From: Clostridia bacterium
Lineage (GTDB): Bacteria > Bacillota > Clostridia > Oscillospirales > Acutalibacteraceae
Length of the DNA: 49,683 nucleotides
Reading direction: 5' to 3'
Assembly: GCA_017512465.1 (NCBI GenBank)
Contig: JAFWGH010000079.1
Span: 1 to 49,683, forward strand
The translations under genes were made by a program, and so were the position numbers. Of this stretch, positions 24,463-33,552 are shown one piece after another (the first letter of the stretch is position 1; each line of letters opens with the position of its first letter). The notes beneath the pieces are model-generated. The model was not told the DNA's origin, made no database searches, and worked only from the letters and a program-made list of their open reading frames with translations.

Positions 24463-24544
24463 AAAGTTGAAGAACATCTCGACTGCCTTGCACAAGAACA
24501 ACTGCCTATGCACGAAAAGTGGAAGTGGAAACATCTTCAACTTT
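24463..24544 (-). other. Long-range hairpin between T-box terminator and acyl-CoA synthetase start
   Basis: AAAGTTGAAGA (24463-24473) and TCTTCAACTTT (24534-24544) are exact complements 60 bases apart. The enclosed segment has further pairing potential (TGCA arms) and a repeated GGCAGT. It lies in the mRNA after the T-box terminator. Confidence 0.55.
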
Positions 24545-24554
24545 GAGTGCCAAA

Positions 24555-24841
24555 ATAAAAAACTCGTCTCAAAGCATTCTTTGAGACGAGTTGCGAAATC
24601 AAATTTCAGCACCCGCGGTACCACTCAAATTGCACAAATGTGCCACTCAGGCTCTATCAAGCCGTAGGCCTTAACGCTGCCATACGGGAAACGCCTACTA
24701 ATACAAAAGTATGTTCGGATTTCCGGCTCGGAAGGGATTGGAGCTTGAACACCGCACTTACCGGGCTTGCACCGCCCCCGGCTCGCTTTGAAGATAAGCA
24801 TTCGTCCGTCTTCGTCATCGCTTTTGTGATAATAAATATCG
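24555..24841 (-). promoter_or_regulatory. T-box leader, specifier most likely UUC (Phe)
   Basis: The minus-strand leader has the conserved T-box GAGTGGTACCGCGGGTGC (24609-24626), a Stem I distal part with AAAGCGAG followed by the CCGGG...GGTGCAAG...CCCGG hairpin (24761-24781), and a downstream terminator. Uncharged tRNA pairing would stabilise the antiterminator and switch the operon on. On the 3' side of the specifier loop GTGTTCAAGC offers UUC followed by A (24747-24749). The variable base in UGGU pairs with discriminator A, as in tRNA-Phe and not tRNA-Ser. The UCA alternative is less consistent. The kink-turn part is poorly conserved, so the assignment is tentative; the T-box itself is certain. 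Confidence 0.9.
24561..24592 (-). terminator. T-box-controlled Rho-independent terminator
   Basis: AACTCGTCTCAAAG pairs with TTTGAGACGAGTT around a short loop, followed on the minus strand by T6 and ATTTT. Confidence 0.88.
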
Positions 24842-24847
24842 TTAACT

Positions 24848-24876
24848 ATTATATTACCGCAATATCCTTTTGTCAA
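24848..24876 (-). promoter_or_regulatory. Consensus promoter of the T-box operon
   Basis: Perfect TTGACA and TATAAT with a 17-base spacer. The -35 box abuts the stop codon of the neighbouring amidohydrolase gene on the same strand. Transcription would start near 24841. Confidence 0.85.
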
Positions 24877-25677
24877 CTATAATTTGAATATTTCTTCGGT
24901 ATTTTTATGCAGTATCAAATCGCGCTCCGCTTCGCTTAGCGGCAGTGAGAACAAATAATCCAGTTCATTTTCTGCCTTCCACATCGGATAATCGCTGCCG
25001 AAAAGCACCTTGTCCGCGCCATAGGTGCGAATAAGCTTGGTGCTCACCTCGGGCGTGAGCGCATAAAAAGAGGAAGAACAATCCACATAAAAGTTATCAT
25101 ACCCGGAAAGCTCTTGTGTTGCCTGCTCCCATACAGACCAGCCGCCGAAATGTGCGCCGATAAAGGTGACATCGGTAAAGATTTCCAACAGCGGCTTCAT
25201 GCGGTTCGGGTTGGAGTAATCATAACGAAAATCGCCTGTATGAATGAGCACGGGCAGCCGCCCGGCACACAGCTCATACGCTTTTAAGTAGCGGTAATCA
25301 TCCAGCTTAAAGGCTTGAAAATCCGGATGAATTTTAATGCCCTTTAAGCCGAGTTCCAAAATATGCTCGATATCCCCTTTCATATCTTCACTATCGGGGT
25401 GAATCGTGCCGAGGCCAATCATTTTGCCGCCGCTTGCCTGCGCTTCACGCGCAATAAATTCATTAATCGATTTCACCTGCGCGGGTTTAGTGGCAACCGA
25501 AAAAATCAAATGTTTATCGATTCCGACACTTTCGCCGCGCGCAAGCATATCCGATGCCATGCCCTTTTCATTCATTTTCAAATCATAAAAGCCGCCAATG
25601 CCCTCTACTGCCTTTGCGGCAATTTTTTCGGGATAAATGTGACAATGTGCGTCAATTACCTTGTGTCCCTTGTACAT
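24877..25677 (-). CDS. Amidohydrolase-2 family hydrolase
   Basis: The 266-residue TIM-barrel enzyme shows VIDAHCHIYPEK at the N-terminus, GIKIHPDFQAF, VLIHTGDF, GAHFGGWSVWEQ and VLFGSDYPMW, the metal-binding series of the amidohydrolase-2 group. It is related to the 12909-13757 protein. The substrate is unknown. Its start lies 26 bases inside the end of the VanZ-like gene, so the two are translationally coupled, and its stop touches the T-box operon promoter. Confidence 0.87.
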   Translation of the reverse strand: MYKGHKVIDAHCHIYPEKIAAKAVEGIGGFYDLKMNEKGMASDMLARGESVGIDKHLIFSVATKPAQVKSINEFIAREAQASGGKMIGLGTIHPDSEDMKGDIEHILELGLKGIKIHPDFQAFKLDDYRYLKAYELCAGRLPVLIHTGDFRYDYSNPNRMKPLLEIFTDVTFIGAHFGGWSVWEQATQELSGYDNFYVDCSSSFYALTPEVSTKLIRTYGADKVLFGSDYPMWKAENELDYLFSLPLSEAERDLILHKNTEEIFKL

Positions 25678-26116
25678 CCTTCTTCCCCTTTACTTTTCGG
25701 TATATCAAATACAGGCAACCCAAAACCAATACTCCCAACAGGGTACCCGCTAAATCGACAAATACATCCCGCACCTGTCCTGACCTGCCCGGCACATACA
25801 GCTGATGTATTTCATCCGTAATGGAATATACGAAGCTGAAAATAATGCCGAAATAAAAGTACTTTGCTTTTTTTAATGTATAGGCAAACGCAAAGGCACT
25901 CACAAAGCCGAGTGCCGCATATTCTAAGGTATGTGCCATTTTGCGCACGAAAAACTCTGTGAAGCCCACGCCGAAGAGCTTAGTAAACAATTCCCTGAAA
26001 AATGCGCTCTGCTCGGCAGAGTCATCCGCCACCTGCGCAGAAAAATGAAAGATGGCAACACAAAGCGCTGCAACAAGCAACCATGAAAAGACGATAATAC
26101 ATTTTCTTTTCATCAC
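25652..26116 (-). CDS. VanZ-like membrane protein
   Basis: The 154-residue protein has four hydrophobic segments and the VanZ-family signature: an N-terminal IFHFSAQ after helix 1, KMAHTLEYAALGF on helix 2, and DEIHQLYVPGRSGQVRDVFVDLAG leading into helix 4. VanZ in enterococci gives low-level teicoplanin resistance; most family members have no known role. The start codon overlaps the stop of the solute-binding lipoprotein gene (ATGA), and the end overlaps the amidohydrolase. Confidence 0.9.
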   Translation of the reverse strand: MMKRKCIIVFSWLLVAALCVAIFHFSAQVADDSAEQSAFFRELFTKLFGVGFTEFFVRKMAHTLEYAALGFVSAFAFAYTLKKAKYFYFGIIFSFVYSITDEIHQLYVPGRSGQVRDVFVDLAGTLLGVLVLGCLYLIYRKVKGKKDVQGTQGN

Positions 26117-27729
26117 TTCACCCTTTCGGCATTCAAAAAGTTCACCTTGCCGCCGAATGCATAGAAATAGATACCGCTAATCCCCTGCCTTTGCACATAG
26201 TAGGAATTGGAGCAAAACAGAGGATACAGCGCACCATCCTTCACCAAAAGGCTCTCGGCGGTGATACATTTTTGTGTTTCACCTTCATCGGATGCCAATA
26301 CGCGGTTATATGCACCGCTCTGATAGCGAAAATCATTTTCCGCCGCAAATCGGTTTAAGAATACCAACGCATCGGTCGTGTCGGCAGACAGCGGCATAAT
26401 CACGCCGTCATACGCACCGCTTTGTACCTTCTCGGATAATTCATCCAAGCTCAAAACCGAAATTTTCACTTCAAAACCGGTACCGAAATTCATTTGCCAG
26501 CTCTGCACCATACGCTTTGCGCACTGCTCAAAGGCATCCGTACACAAAAAGCGGAATACCGGTATTTCATCCGCATCCGATTCCGCAAGATATTTTTCGG
26601 AAAAAGTGCGGTATAATGAAGCGGATGTATCGGCACTGTATTCCGGCAGCTGCTGCGCGCCCGCTGCCTTGCGGTATTCTGTACCGCCGGCAGTGCAAAT
26701 ATTCGGCACTAAGCCGCCTGCTTTTGCCGCCCACTCGGGAGCTGTCAGTGTCTCGTTGTCAAACCCGCACATTAACGCCTGCCGCAAGGCTTGAGAGGAG
26801 CCGAGCGGGCTTTCACAGTTTACACCGAATGCCCACACCGTATCATCATAGGTTTGCACCTGCAGCGAAGTATCTGCCAGGGCTTCATCAATACAATCAT
26901 CGGCTATGGCAAGCGCATCATAATTGTTATTTTTAAAGCTTTCAAAAGCATTTTCATCGCGGTAAAGCGTTACGGAATCGGCTTTTGCCGCATTCTCGAG
27001 CGCATAGCTTTCGCTTTTGCGCATGATGAGGTTGGTGTCACCCCACATACTCAGCCGAAAGCCGCCGTTGGAAAGGAAGTAGGCAGACTGCCTGCCGTAT
27101 CTGCCCGAACAGTATTCGAAAAACTGCTCGCTGCAGGGCATAAACACGGCGGAAGTCAGTGATTTTAGAAAATCACTGTTGGCACTCTCAAGTGTGATAC
27201 GCAGTGTGGAAGCATTGACCGCTTTGATACCCAAGGAAGAAGTATCCGATGTGCCGGAAGCATTGATTTTTCCGGCATTTTTAATCAAAGAAACACTTTG
27301 AAAATCCGGTGCCTGTGTTTGCTGCAGCACTGCTCTTGAAACCGCAAAAACAAAATCATTTGCCGTTATTATTTTATTGAAATTTTTAATTTTAAAATCT
27401 TCATCCTCCGTATCCACATCCCACACGGCGTTTTCATTGAGATGGAAGGTGTACTGTAAGCCATCAGCCGAAATGTCCCAGCTTTTTGCCACAGCGGGAA
27501 TCACTTCTCCCTTTTCATTCAAGCGCACCAAACCCTCCATGCAGTTTTCAATCACAATTAATTCCGCGGGAGAGGAAGCAATCTGCGGGTCAAGCGACTC
27601 GGGCATGCTCTCTATCGGATAAGAGAATGTCTGCTCTTGATTGCCGGAAAAGAGTTGATTGATTTTGGAACAGGAGCAAAGCGAGAACACGCATGCCAAT
27701 ATGAGCATAATGGCAATCACTTTTTTCAT
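26113..27729 (-). CDS. ABC transporter substrate-binding lipoprotein (SBP_bac_5, OppA/DppA-like)
   Basis: The 538-residue protein has a lipoprotein signal (IMLILACVFSLCSC, lipobox with Cys near residue 23). The family-5 peptide-binding fold follows: the ESLDPQIASSPAELIVIENCMEGL opening, GEVIPAVAKSWDISADGLQYTFHL and the later LRQALMCGFDNETL segment. Such proteins deliver oligopeptides, nickel or other ligands to an ABC permease. No permease or ATPase genes adjoin it, so it either works with a remote transporter or has a sensory role. It heads a three-gene operon with overlapping VanZ-like and amidohydrolase genes. Confidence 0.9.
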   Translation of the reverse strand: MKKVIAIMLILACVFSLCSCSKINQLFSGNQEQTFSYPIESMPESLDPQIASSPAELIVIENCMEGLVRLNEKGEVIPAVAKSWDISADGLQYTFHLNENAVWDVDTEDEDFKIKNFNKIITANDFVFAVSRAVLQQTQAPDFQSVSLIKNAGKINASGTSDTSSLGIKAVNASTLRITLESANSDFLKSLTSAVFMPCSEQFFEYCSGRYGRQSAYFLSNGGFRLSMWGDTNLIMRKSESYALENAAKADSVTLYRDENAFESFKNNNYDALAIADDCIDEALADTSLQVQTYDDTVWAFGVNCESPLGSSQALRQALMCGFDNETLTAPEWAAKAGGLVPNICTAGGTEYRKAAGAQQLPEYSADTSASLYRTFSEKYLAESDADEIPVFRFLCTDAFEQCAKRMVQSWQMNFGTGFEVKISVLSLDELSEKVQSGAYDGVIMPLSADTTDALVFLNRFAAENDFRYQSGAYNRVLASDEGETQKCITAESLLVKDGALYPLFCSNSYYVQRQGISGIYFYAFGGKVNFLNAERVK

Positions 27730-27824
27730 GTTCTCACTTCCTTTCTTTTTAATAAATCAATCTCGCTACATCATTCTATCACAGTGTGAATATAAAAAGT
27801 GTTACAAAAAATTACAAAACTCAA

Positions 27825-27853
27825 TTGACAACGACTCTTAGCTATGTTAAAAT
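27825..27853 (+). promoter_or_regulatory. Promoter of the pyr operon
   Basis: TTGACA and TAAAAT with a 17-base spacer, giving a leader of about 125 bases ahead of pyrC. Confidence 0.7.
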
Positions 27854-27890
27854 AAATGCAATAAATTTTTAAACGGATGCTGTGACATCT

Positions 27891-27976
27891 GCAAGGTTTA
27901 TGGTATAAATTGTATAAAATATAATAATATACTATACTATTTCCGACCTTGCGCTTGCGTGAAGGTCTGTTTTTTT
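27891..27976 (+). promoter_or_regulatory. Attenuator-like switch in the pyr leader
   Basis: A terminator hairpin GACCTT/AAGGTC (27945-27967) followed by T7 ends nine bases before the pyrC start. Upstream, GCAAGGT (27891-27897) is exactly complementary to ACCTTGC (27946-27952), so it can pair with the 5' arm of the terminator and prevent it forming. The spacer between is a run of TATA-like repeats that could allow polymerase pausing. I found no PyrR-binding consensus (UCCAGAGAGG-type loop), so the signal sensed is unclear. Confidence 0.65.
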
Positions 27977-27985
27977 GAGGTGACA

Positions 27986-29200
27986 ATGAAAACCGCTTTA
28001 CAAGACTGCATGATATACCGAAACGGTGTAATACAAAAAGGAAGCATGACTGCCGATATTGCGTTTGATGGCGGTGATGTTCTTTCTCTTTCCAATCTAT
28101 ATGTATTTCCGGCTTTTTGTGATGTGCATGTGCACTTCAGAGAGCCGGGTTTTTCTTATAAAGAGACAATTTTCACCGGCTCACGCGCAGCAGCGCGCGG
28201 CGGCTACAGTGATGTGTGCACCATGCCCAATCTCAGTCCTGTACCGGACAGTGTGGAGCATATAAAAAAACAATTAGACATCACCGCGCGCGACAGTGCG
28301 ATAGCCGTGCATCCCTTTGCGGCAATCACCATTGGCGAAGAAGGTAAACAGCTTGCGCCGCTTGAAGCACTTGCCCCCTACTGCATCGGCTTTTCGGATG
28401 ACGGTAAGGGTGTGCAGGATGCCGGCATGATGCGCGAAGCGATGCAGCGCGCAAAGGGATTACATAAAATCATCAGCGCACACTGTGAAGATAACACTTT
28501 ACTGCACGGCGGCTATATTCACGACGGCAGCTATGCCGCCGCTCACGCACACAAAGGCATTTGCAGTGCGAGCGAGTGGAAACCGATTGAAAGAGATATC
28601 GATTTGGCTGCACAAACCGGCTGTGCCTACCATGTGTGCCATATTTCCTGCCTGGAAAGCGTGGAGCTGATACGCCAGGCGAAAAAAAGCGGTGTTAATA
28701 TCAGCTGCGAAACCGCGCCGCACTATTTATGTTTGGATGAAAGCGATTTGCAGGAGGACGGCAGGTTTAAAATGAATCCGCCACTGCGCACCCCGAAAGA
28801 TAAAGAAGCACTGTTAGAAGGCTTGGCAGACGGAACGATTGACATGATAGCAACCGACCACGCCCCGCATGCAGCAGAAGAAAAAGCAAAAGGACTGCGC
28901 GGCAGCGCCATGGGCATAAGCGGGATTGAAATCGCTTTTCCGGTGCTTTATACAAACCTTGTGCGCCGCGGTATTTTACCGCTTGAAAAATTGGTCGCTT
29001 TACTGACAGATAAACCCAGAGAGCGCTTCGGGATTGCAAATCAAGATGCTTTTTGTGCCTTTGATTTAGAGCAGTGCTACGACATCCGCGCCGCAGAGTT
29101 TATTTCAAAAGGAAAAAGCACACCGTTTGACGGTATGCGTGTTTACGGCAAAAACATATTAACCGTTTATGGGGGAAAGACAGTATGGAAAGAATCATGA
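27986..29200 (+). CDS. pyrC: Dihydroorotase
   Basis: Dihydroorotase closes carbamoyl-aspartate to dihydroorotate. The 404-residue protein is of the class I type, with the CDVHVHFREPGFSYKE metal motif, the SAHCED and CHIS histidines and ATDHAPH near the end of the barrel. I place the start at the ATG following GAGGTG; upstream codons in frame run through the attenuator. It is the first of nine genes that together make UMP, with its end overlapping carA. Confidence 0.95.
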   Translation: MKTALQDCMIYRNGVIQKGSMTADIAFDGGDVLSLSNLYVFPAFCDVHVHFREPGFSYKETIFTGSRAAARGGYSDVCTMPNLSPVPDSVEHIKKQLDITARDSAIAVHPFAAITIGEEGKQLAPLEALAPYCIGFSDDGKGVQDAGMMREAMQRAKGLHKIISAHCEDNTLLHGGYIHDGSYAAAHAHKGICSASEWKPIERDIDLAAQTGCAYHVCHISCLESVELIRQAKKSGVNISCETAPHYLCLDESDLQEDGRFKMNPPLRTPKDKEALLEGLADGTIDMIATDHAPHAAEEKAKGLRGSAMGISGIEIAFPVLYTNLVRRGILPLEKLVALLTDKPRERFGIANQDAFCAFDLEQCYDIRAAEFISKGKSTPFDGMRVYGKNILTVYGGKTVWKES

Positions 29201-30279
29201 ATAAAAAAATCGTGCTCGAGGACGGTTCTTCATATTTAGGTTACGGCTTCGGCAGTGAGGAAAGCCGCGTATGTGAGATTGTGTTTAACACCTCCATGGT
29301 CGGCTATCAGGAAATCATTTCCGACCCCTCCTACACCTATCAGGCGGTAGTGATGAGTTATCCGCTCATCGGTAACTACGGTATAGCCGATGAGGACTTT
29401 GAAACAAGGGTGCCGACCATCGGTGCACTCATTGTCAGAGAATACAACGACATCCCTTCCAACTTCCGCTCCACAAAAACGCTCTCGGAAGTGATGGAGG
29501 AATACAAAATTCCCGGCATTTCCGGCATTGATACACGCAAGCTCATTCGCTCTATTCGCGATTTGGGTTCGCGCCGCTGTATTATTACCGATGCATCCGT
29601 TTCCGACAGTGAAGCGCTGCAAATCATCAGCCAAACACCGGTGCCTCACGATGCCGTGGCAAGCGTGAGCTGTAAAAAGAAATGGTATTCGCGCACCGCA
29701 AATGCCCGCTTCAATGTAGTGGCGGTTGACTGCGGTATTAAGCTCAACATTATCCGCTCATTAAAAAAGCGCGGCTGTAATATCACGGTGGTTCCCTACT
29801 GCACCACCGCCGCGGAAATTGAAGAAATTAATCCCGACGGTGTTTTTCTCTCCAACGGTCCCGGCGACCCGGAAGATGTAACGGAAGTGATTGAGCTTGT
29901 TAAACAAATCAAAGGCAAGTACCCGATTTTCGGTATCTGCTTAGGTCACCAAATGGTATCGCTTGCCTACGGTGCCAAAACCTATAAGCTCAAATTCGGT
30001 CACCGCGGCGGCAATCATCCGGTCAAGAATTTACTTACCGGCAAAGTGGAAATCACCTCACAAAACCACTCCTATGCCGTGGATGCCGACAGCCTCAACA
30101 AAACAGAATTAACACCGACACATATCAATCTGCTCGATAACACGATTGAAGGTGTGGCATGTGAAAGGGACAAGGTTTTCAGTGTGCAGTATCACCCCGA
30201 AAGCGCGCCCGGTCCGCAGGACAGTGCCTATTTATTTGACCGCTTTATTCAGCTCATGGAAGAAAACGGCGGCAAATAA
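29185..30279 (+). CDS. carA: Carbamoyl-phosphate synthase small subunit
   Basis: CarA releases ammonia from glutamine for carbamoyl phosphate synthesis by CarB. The 364-residue chain has the N-terminal domain opening KKIVLEDGSSYLGYGFG and the class I amidotransferase triad region, with catalytic Cys in FGICLGHQM and His and Glu in VQYHPES. Two starts are possible: the ATG after GGGGGAAAG used here, or one four codons later that overlaps the pyrC stop (ATGA). It is part of the pyr operon, so it probably serves pyrimidines; I see no arginine genes nearby. Confidence 0.95.
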   Translation: MERIMNKKIVLEDGSSYLGYGFGSEESRVCEIVFNTSMVGYQEIISDPSYTYQAVVMSYPLIGNYGIADEDFETRVPTIGALIVREYNDIPSNFRSTKTLSEVMEEYKIPGISGIDTRKLIRSIRDLGSRRCIITDASVSDSEALQIISQTPVPHDAVASVSCKKKWYSRTANARFNVVAVDCGIKLNIIRSLKKRGCNITVVPYCTTAAEIEEINPDGVFLSNGPGDPEDVTEVIELVKQIKGKYPIFGICLGHQMVSLAYGAKTYKLKFGHRGGNHPVKNLLTGKVEITSQNHSYAVDADSLNKTELTPTHINLLDNTIEGVACERDKVFSVQYHPESAPGPQDSAYLFDRFIQLMEENGGK

Positions 30280-30309
30280 TTTCACGCTTCACTACATAAT
30301 ACATTTTGC

Positions 30310-30336
30310 ATATGCCTTGAACCCGCAAAGGCATAT
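30310..30336 (+). other. Hairpin between carA and carB
   Basis: ATATGCCTT pairs exactly with AAGGCATAT around a 9-base loop. No T tract follows, so it is more likely an mRNA processing or stability element than a terminator. Confidence 0.5.
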
Positions 30337-30375
30337 CACTGCGCGAAACAGCGGGATGAAAGGTTTGGTAAAACA

Positions 30376-33300
30376 ATGCCGAAAAGAACAGATATTCAAA
30401 GAATTTTAGTCATCGGTTCCGGTCCCATCGTGATTGGCCAGGCTGCCGAGTTTGATTACGCCGGCACGCAAGCCTGCCTGGCACTCAAAGAAGAGGGTTA
30501 CGAAGTAATCTTATGCAACTCCAACCCTGCCACAATTATGACCGATACGAGTATTGCCGATAAGGTATATATGGAGCCGCTGACACTCGAATACATTGCA
30601 AAAGTCATTCGCTATGAGCGCCCCGATGCGATTTTACCCGGCATCGGCGGGCAAACCGGTTTAAACCTCGCCATGCAATTAGAGAAAAAAGGCGTTTTAA
30701 AAGAGTGTGAAACCGAACTCTTAGGCACCGGCGGTGCAAGCATTGAAAGAGCGGAGGACAGAGAGCTGTTTAAAGCTTTGTGTGAAGAACTCGGTGAGCC
30801 GGTGCTCCCCTCTATGATTGCGGATGATTTGCAAAGCGGCTTGCGCGCCGCGGAAAAAATCGGCTACCCGGTTGTGTTAAGACCCGCGTTTACTCTCGGC
30901 GGTACCGGCGGCGGCTTTGCCGACAATGAGAAGGAATGTGAAGAATTATTAAAAAATGCTTTAAAACTCTCCCCCGTACACCAAGTGCTGGTAGAAAAGA
31001 GCATTAAGGGCTATAAAGAAATCGAATACGAAGTGATGCGCGATGCCAACGATACCGCCATCACGGTTTGTAATATGGAAAACATGGACCCTGTGGGCAT
31101 TCACACGGGTGACTCCATAGTGGTGGCGCCTTCGCAAACGCTAACCAATAAAGAATACCACATGCTGCGCGACAGTGCGCTGCGCATTATTCGCGCACTC
31201 AAAATTGAAGGCGGCTGTAATGTGCAGTTTGCGCTTGACCCGCTCTCGTTCGATTACTATGTTATTGAGGTTAATCCCCGCGTTTCCCGCTCCTCGGCAC
31301 TCGCTTCCAAGGCGAGCGGCTACCCGATTGCGCGCGTATCCGCCAAAATCGCCGTGGGCATGCATTTGGATGAAATTATGTTGGCGAATACCCTCGCTTC
31401 TTTCGAGCCTACATTGGATTATGTTGTCACCAAAATGCCCCGTTTCCCCTTTGATAAATTTGCGAGTGCGGACAATGCGTTGTCCACCCAAATGAAGGCA
31501 ACGGGTGAAGTGATGAGTGTGGGCAGAACGATTGAAGAGAGCCTGTTAAAAGCCGTGCGCTCACTGGAAATCGGTGTTAATCACATTCACTTAAAGAAAT
31601 TTGATACCTATAAAACTTCCCAATTGTTTGAGTATATCAAAACCGGCACGGATGACCGCATTTTCGCCTTGGCGGAATTGTTTGCGCGCGGCGCGGATAT
31701 TTTTAAGGTATGCAACAATTCCAAAATTGATATGCTGTTTTTGGAAAAAATCAAAAACATTGTTTTGATGCAACAAGAGCTTGCGGATAATCAAGCGGAT
31801 GTTAAGACACTCTACGCCGCAAAGCGCATGGGCTTCTCCGATGCCTATATCGCCGAAGTTTGGGGCATGACGGAAATGGATATTTTCAAGTTGCGCGAAA
31901 AAGAAAACATTTTCCCGGTCTATAAAATGATAGATACCTGCGCTTCGGAATTTGAGAGCTATATTCCCTATTTTTACTCGACTTATGAAGACGAAAATGA
32001 ATCCATTGTTTCGGATGCACCGAAAATCATTGTGCTCGGCTCCGGTCCCATTCGTATCGGTCAGGGTGTGGAGTTTGACTATTCCACCGTGCATGCCGTG
32101 CAAACGATTAAACAATCGGGTTATGAAGCGATTATTATTAACAACAACCCCGAAACGGTTTCAACCGACTACACCTGCTCGGACAAGCTCTATTTTGAGC
32201 CGCTGTGCACGGAAGATGTGATGAATATTATTCACTTGGAACAGCCGATTGGCGTGATTGCCTCCTTGGGCGGTCAAACCGCTATCAACCTGTCCGACAG
32301 CCTTTCGGCGCACGGGGTTAAAATTATCGGTACAGACTGTGAAGCCATAGACAAAGCGGAAAACAGGGAGAGCTTTGAAAAGCTGCTCAAATCCTTAGGT
32401 ATTCCGCAGCCGCAGGGCGAAGCCGTGACCGATATTGAAGCAGGTGCCGCGGCGGCAGCCACTATCGGCTACCCCGTTTTGGTAAGACCTTCCTTTGTGC
32501 TCGGCGGCAGAGCCATGCAGATTGTGGCGGATGAAGTGCAGCTGCGCCAATATCTGAAAACCGCCGTGGAAATCGACAAAGATAAACCGGTTTTGGTCGA
32601 TAAATACATTCAAGGCAAAGAGCTGGAGGTCGATGCGATTTGTGACGGTGAGCATGTCTTTATCCCCGGCATTATGGAGCTTGTGGAAAGAACCGGTATT
32701 CACTCCGGAGACTCTATCAGTGTTTACCCGACCTTCTCGGTAAGTGAAAATGTGAAAAAGACCATTATCGACTACACCGAAAAGCTCGGACTCGGTATCG
32801 GCATTGTCGGGCTCTACAACATTCAGTTTATTGTCGATAAAGAAGAAAATGTATATATTATTGAGGTCAATCCCCGCTCTTCCAGAACCGTGCCTTTCCT
32901 TTCCAAATCCACCGGCTATTCGCTTGCGGATATCGCTACAAAAGTGATTTTGGGCGAAAGCCTGCGCGCACAGGGAATTGAATGCACCTATGCGCCGGAG
33001 AAAAAGCGCCACTATGTCAAGGTACCCGCCTTCTCTTTCTCGAAGCTCAGCGGTATGGATGCGTACCTCTCACCGGAAATGAAATCCACCGGTGAAGCCA
33101 TCGGCTACGATAATCAACTCAACCGCGCCTTATTTAAAGCGCTGCAGGCATCGGGCATGAATGTGGTGAACTACGGTACAGTGCTTGCCACCATAGCGGA
33201 TGCGGACAAATCGGAGGCGCTCCCCTTGATTCGCCGATTCTACAACATGGGCTTTAATATCCAGGCTACGCAGGGCACGGCGAATTTCCTTAAAGAGCAC

Positions 33301-33552
33301 GGGATTCGCACCCACAGCTTAAAAAAGCTCAGTGACGGCAGCGATGAAATCCTACACGCTATCCGACAAGGCTATGTCAATTATATTATCAACACAAGAG
33401 ACTTAACTTCCGGTGTGATTTCCGATGGTAAGCTCATTCGCCAATGCGCGGTGGAAAACGGTGTGACGATTTTCACCTCGCTCGATACGGTAAAAGTATT
33501 ACTCGATGTACTTGAAGAAACCACACTGACGATTTCAACGATTGATGCATGA
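30376..33552 (+). CDS. carB: Carbamoyl-phosphate synthase large subunit
   Basis: CarB joins bicarbonate, ammonia and two ATP into carbamoyl phosphate. At 1058 residues it is full length. The duplicated ATP-grasp halves are visible, each starting with a [11 protein letters not shown]-type or [12 protein letters not shown]-type segment (near residues 12 and 555) and containing the EVNPR motif ([11 protein letters not shown] and [10 protein letters not shown]). The C-terminal allosteric MGS-like domain follows ([16 protein letters not shown]). Its stop overlaps the pyrK start (TGATG). Confidence 0.97.
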   Translation: MPKRTDIQRILVIGSGPIVIGQAAEFDYAGTQACLALKEEGYEVILCNSNPATIMTDTSIADKVYMEPLTLEYIAKVIRYERPDAILPGIGGQTGLNLAMQLEKKGVLKECETELLGTGGASIERAEDRELFKALCEELGEPVLPSMIADDLQSGLRAAEKIGYPVVLRPAFTLGGTGGGFADNEKECEELLKNALKLSPVHQVLVEKSIKGYKEIEYEVMRDANDTAITVCNMENMDPVGIHTGDSIVVAPSQTLTNKEYHMLRDSALRIIRALKIEGGCNVQFALDPLSFDYYVIEVNPRVSRSSALASKASGYPIARVSAKIAVGMHLDEIMLANTLASFEPTLDYVVTKMPRFPFDKFASADNALSTQMKATGEVMSVGRTIEESLLKAVRSLEIGVNHIHLKKFDTYKTSQLFEYIKTGTDDRIFALAELFARGADIFKVCNNSKIDMLFLEKIKNIVLMQQELADNQADVKTLYAAKRMGFSDAYIAEVWGMTEMDIFKLREKENIFPVYKMIDTCASEFESYIPYFYSTYEDENESIVSDAPKIIVLGSGPIRIGQGVEFDYSTVHAVQTIKQSGYEAIIINNNPETVSTDYTCSDKLYFEPLCTEDVMNIIHLEQPIGVIASLGGQTAINLSDSLSAHGVKIIGTDCEAIDKAENRESFEKLLKSLGIPQPQGEAVTDIEAGAAAAATIGYPVLVRPSFVLGGRAMQIVADEVQLRQYLKTAVEIDKDKPVLVDKYIQGKELEVDAICDGEHVFIPGIMELVERTGIHSGDSISVYPTFSVSENVKKTIIDYTEKLGLGIGIVGLYNIQFIVDKEENVYIIEVNPRSSRTVPFLSKSTGYSLADIATKVILGESLRAQGIECTYAPEKKRHYVKVPAFSFSKLSGMDAYLSPEMKSTGEAIGYDNQLNRALFKALQASGMNVVNYGTVLATIADADKSEALPLIRRFYNMGFNIQATQGTANFLKEHGIRTHSLKKLSDGSDEILHAIRQGYVNYIINTRDLTSGVISDGKLIRQCAVENGVTIFTSLDTVKVLLDVLEETTLTISTIDA

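Noticed and set aside
24741-24755. Reading the T-box specifier as a Leu, Ile or Val codon to match a VOR-type branched-chain enzyme
   Set aside because: No AUC, GUC or CUC codon followed by a purine lies on the 3' side of the specifier loop. UUC followed by A is the best fit and agrees with discriminator A.
27854-27985. PyrR-binding site in the pyr leader
   Set aside because: No UCCAGAGAGG-like hairpin loop could be found.
30310-30336. Terminator between carA and carB
   Set aside because: The stem is strong but no T tract follows, and both genes clearly belong to one operon.
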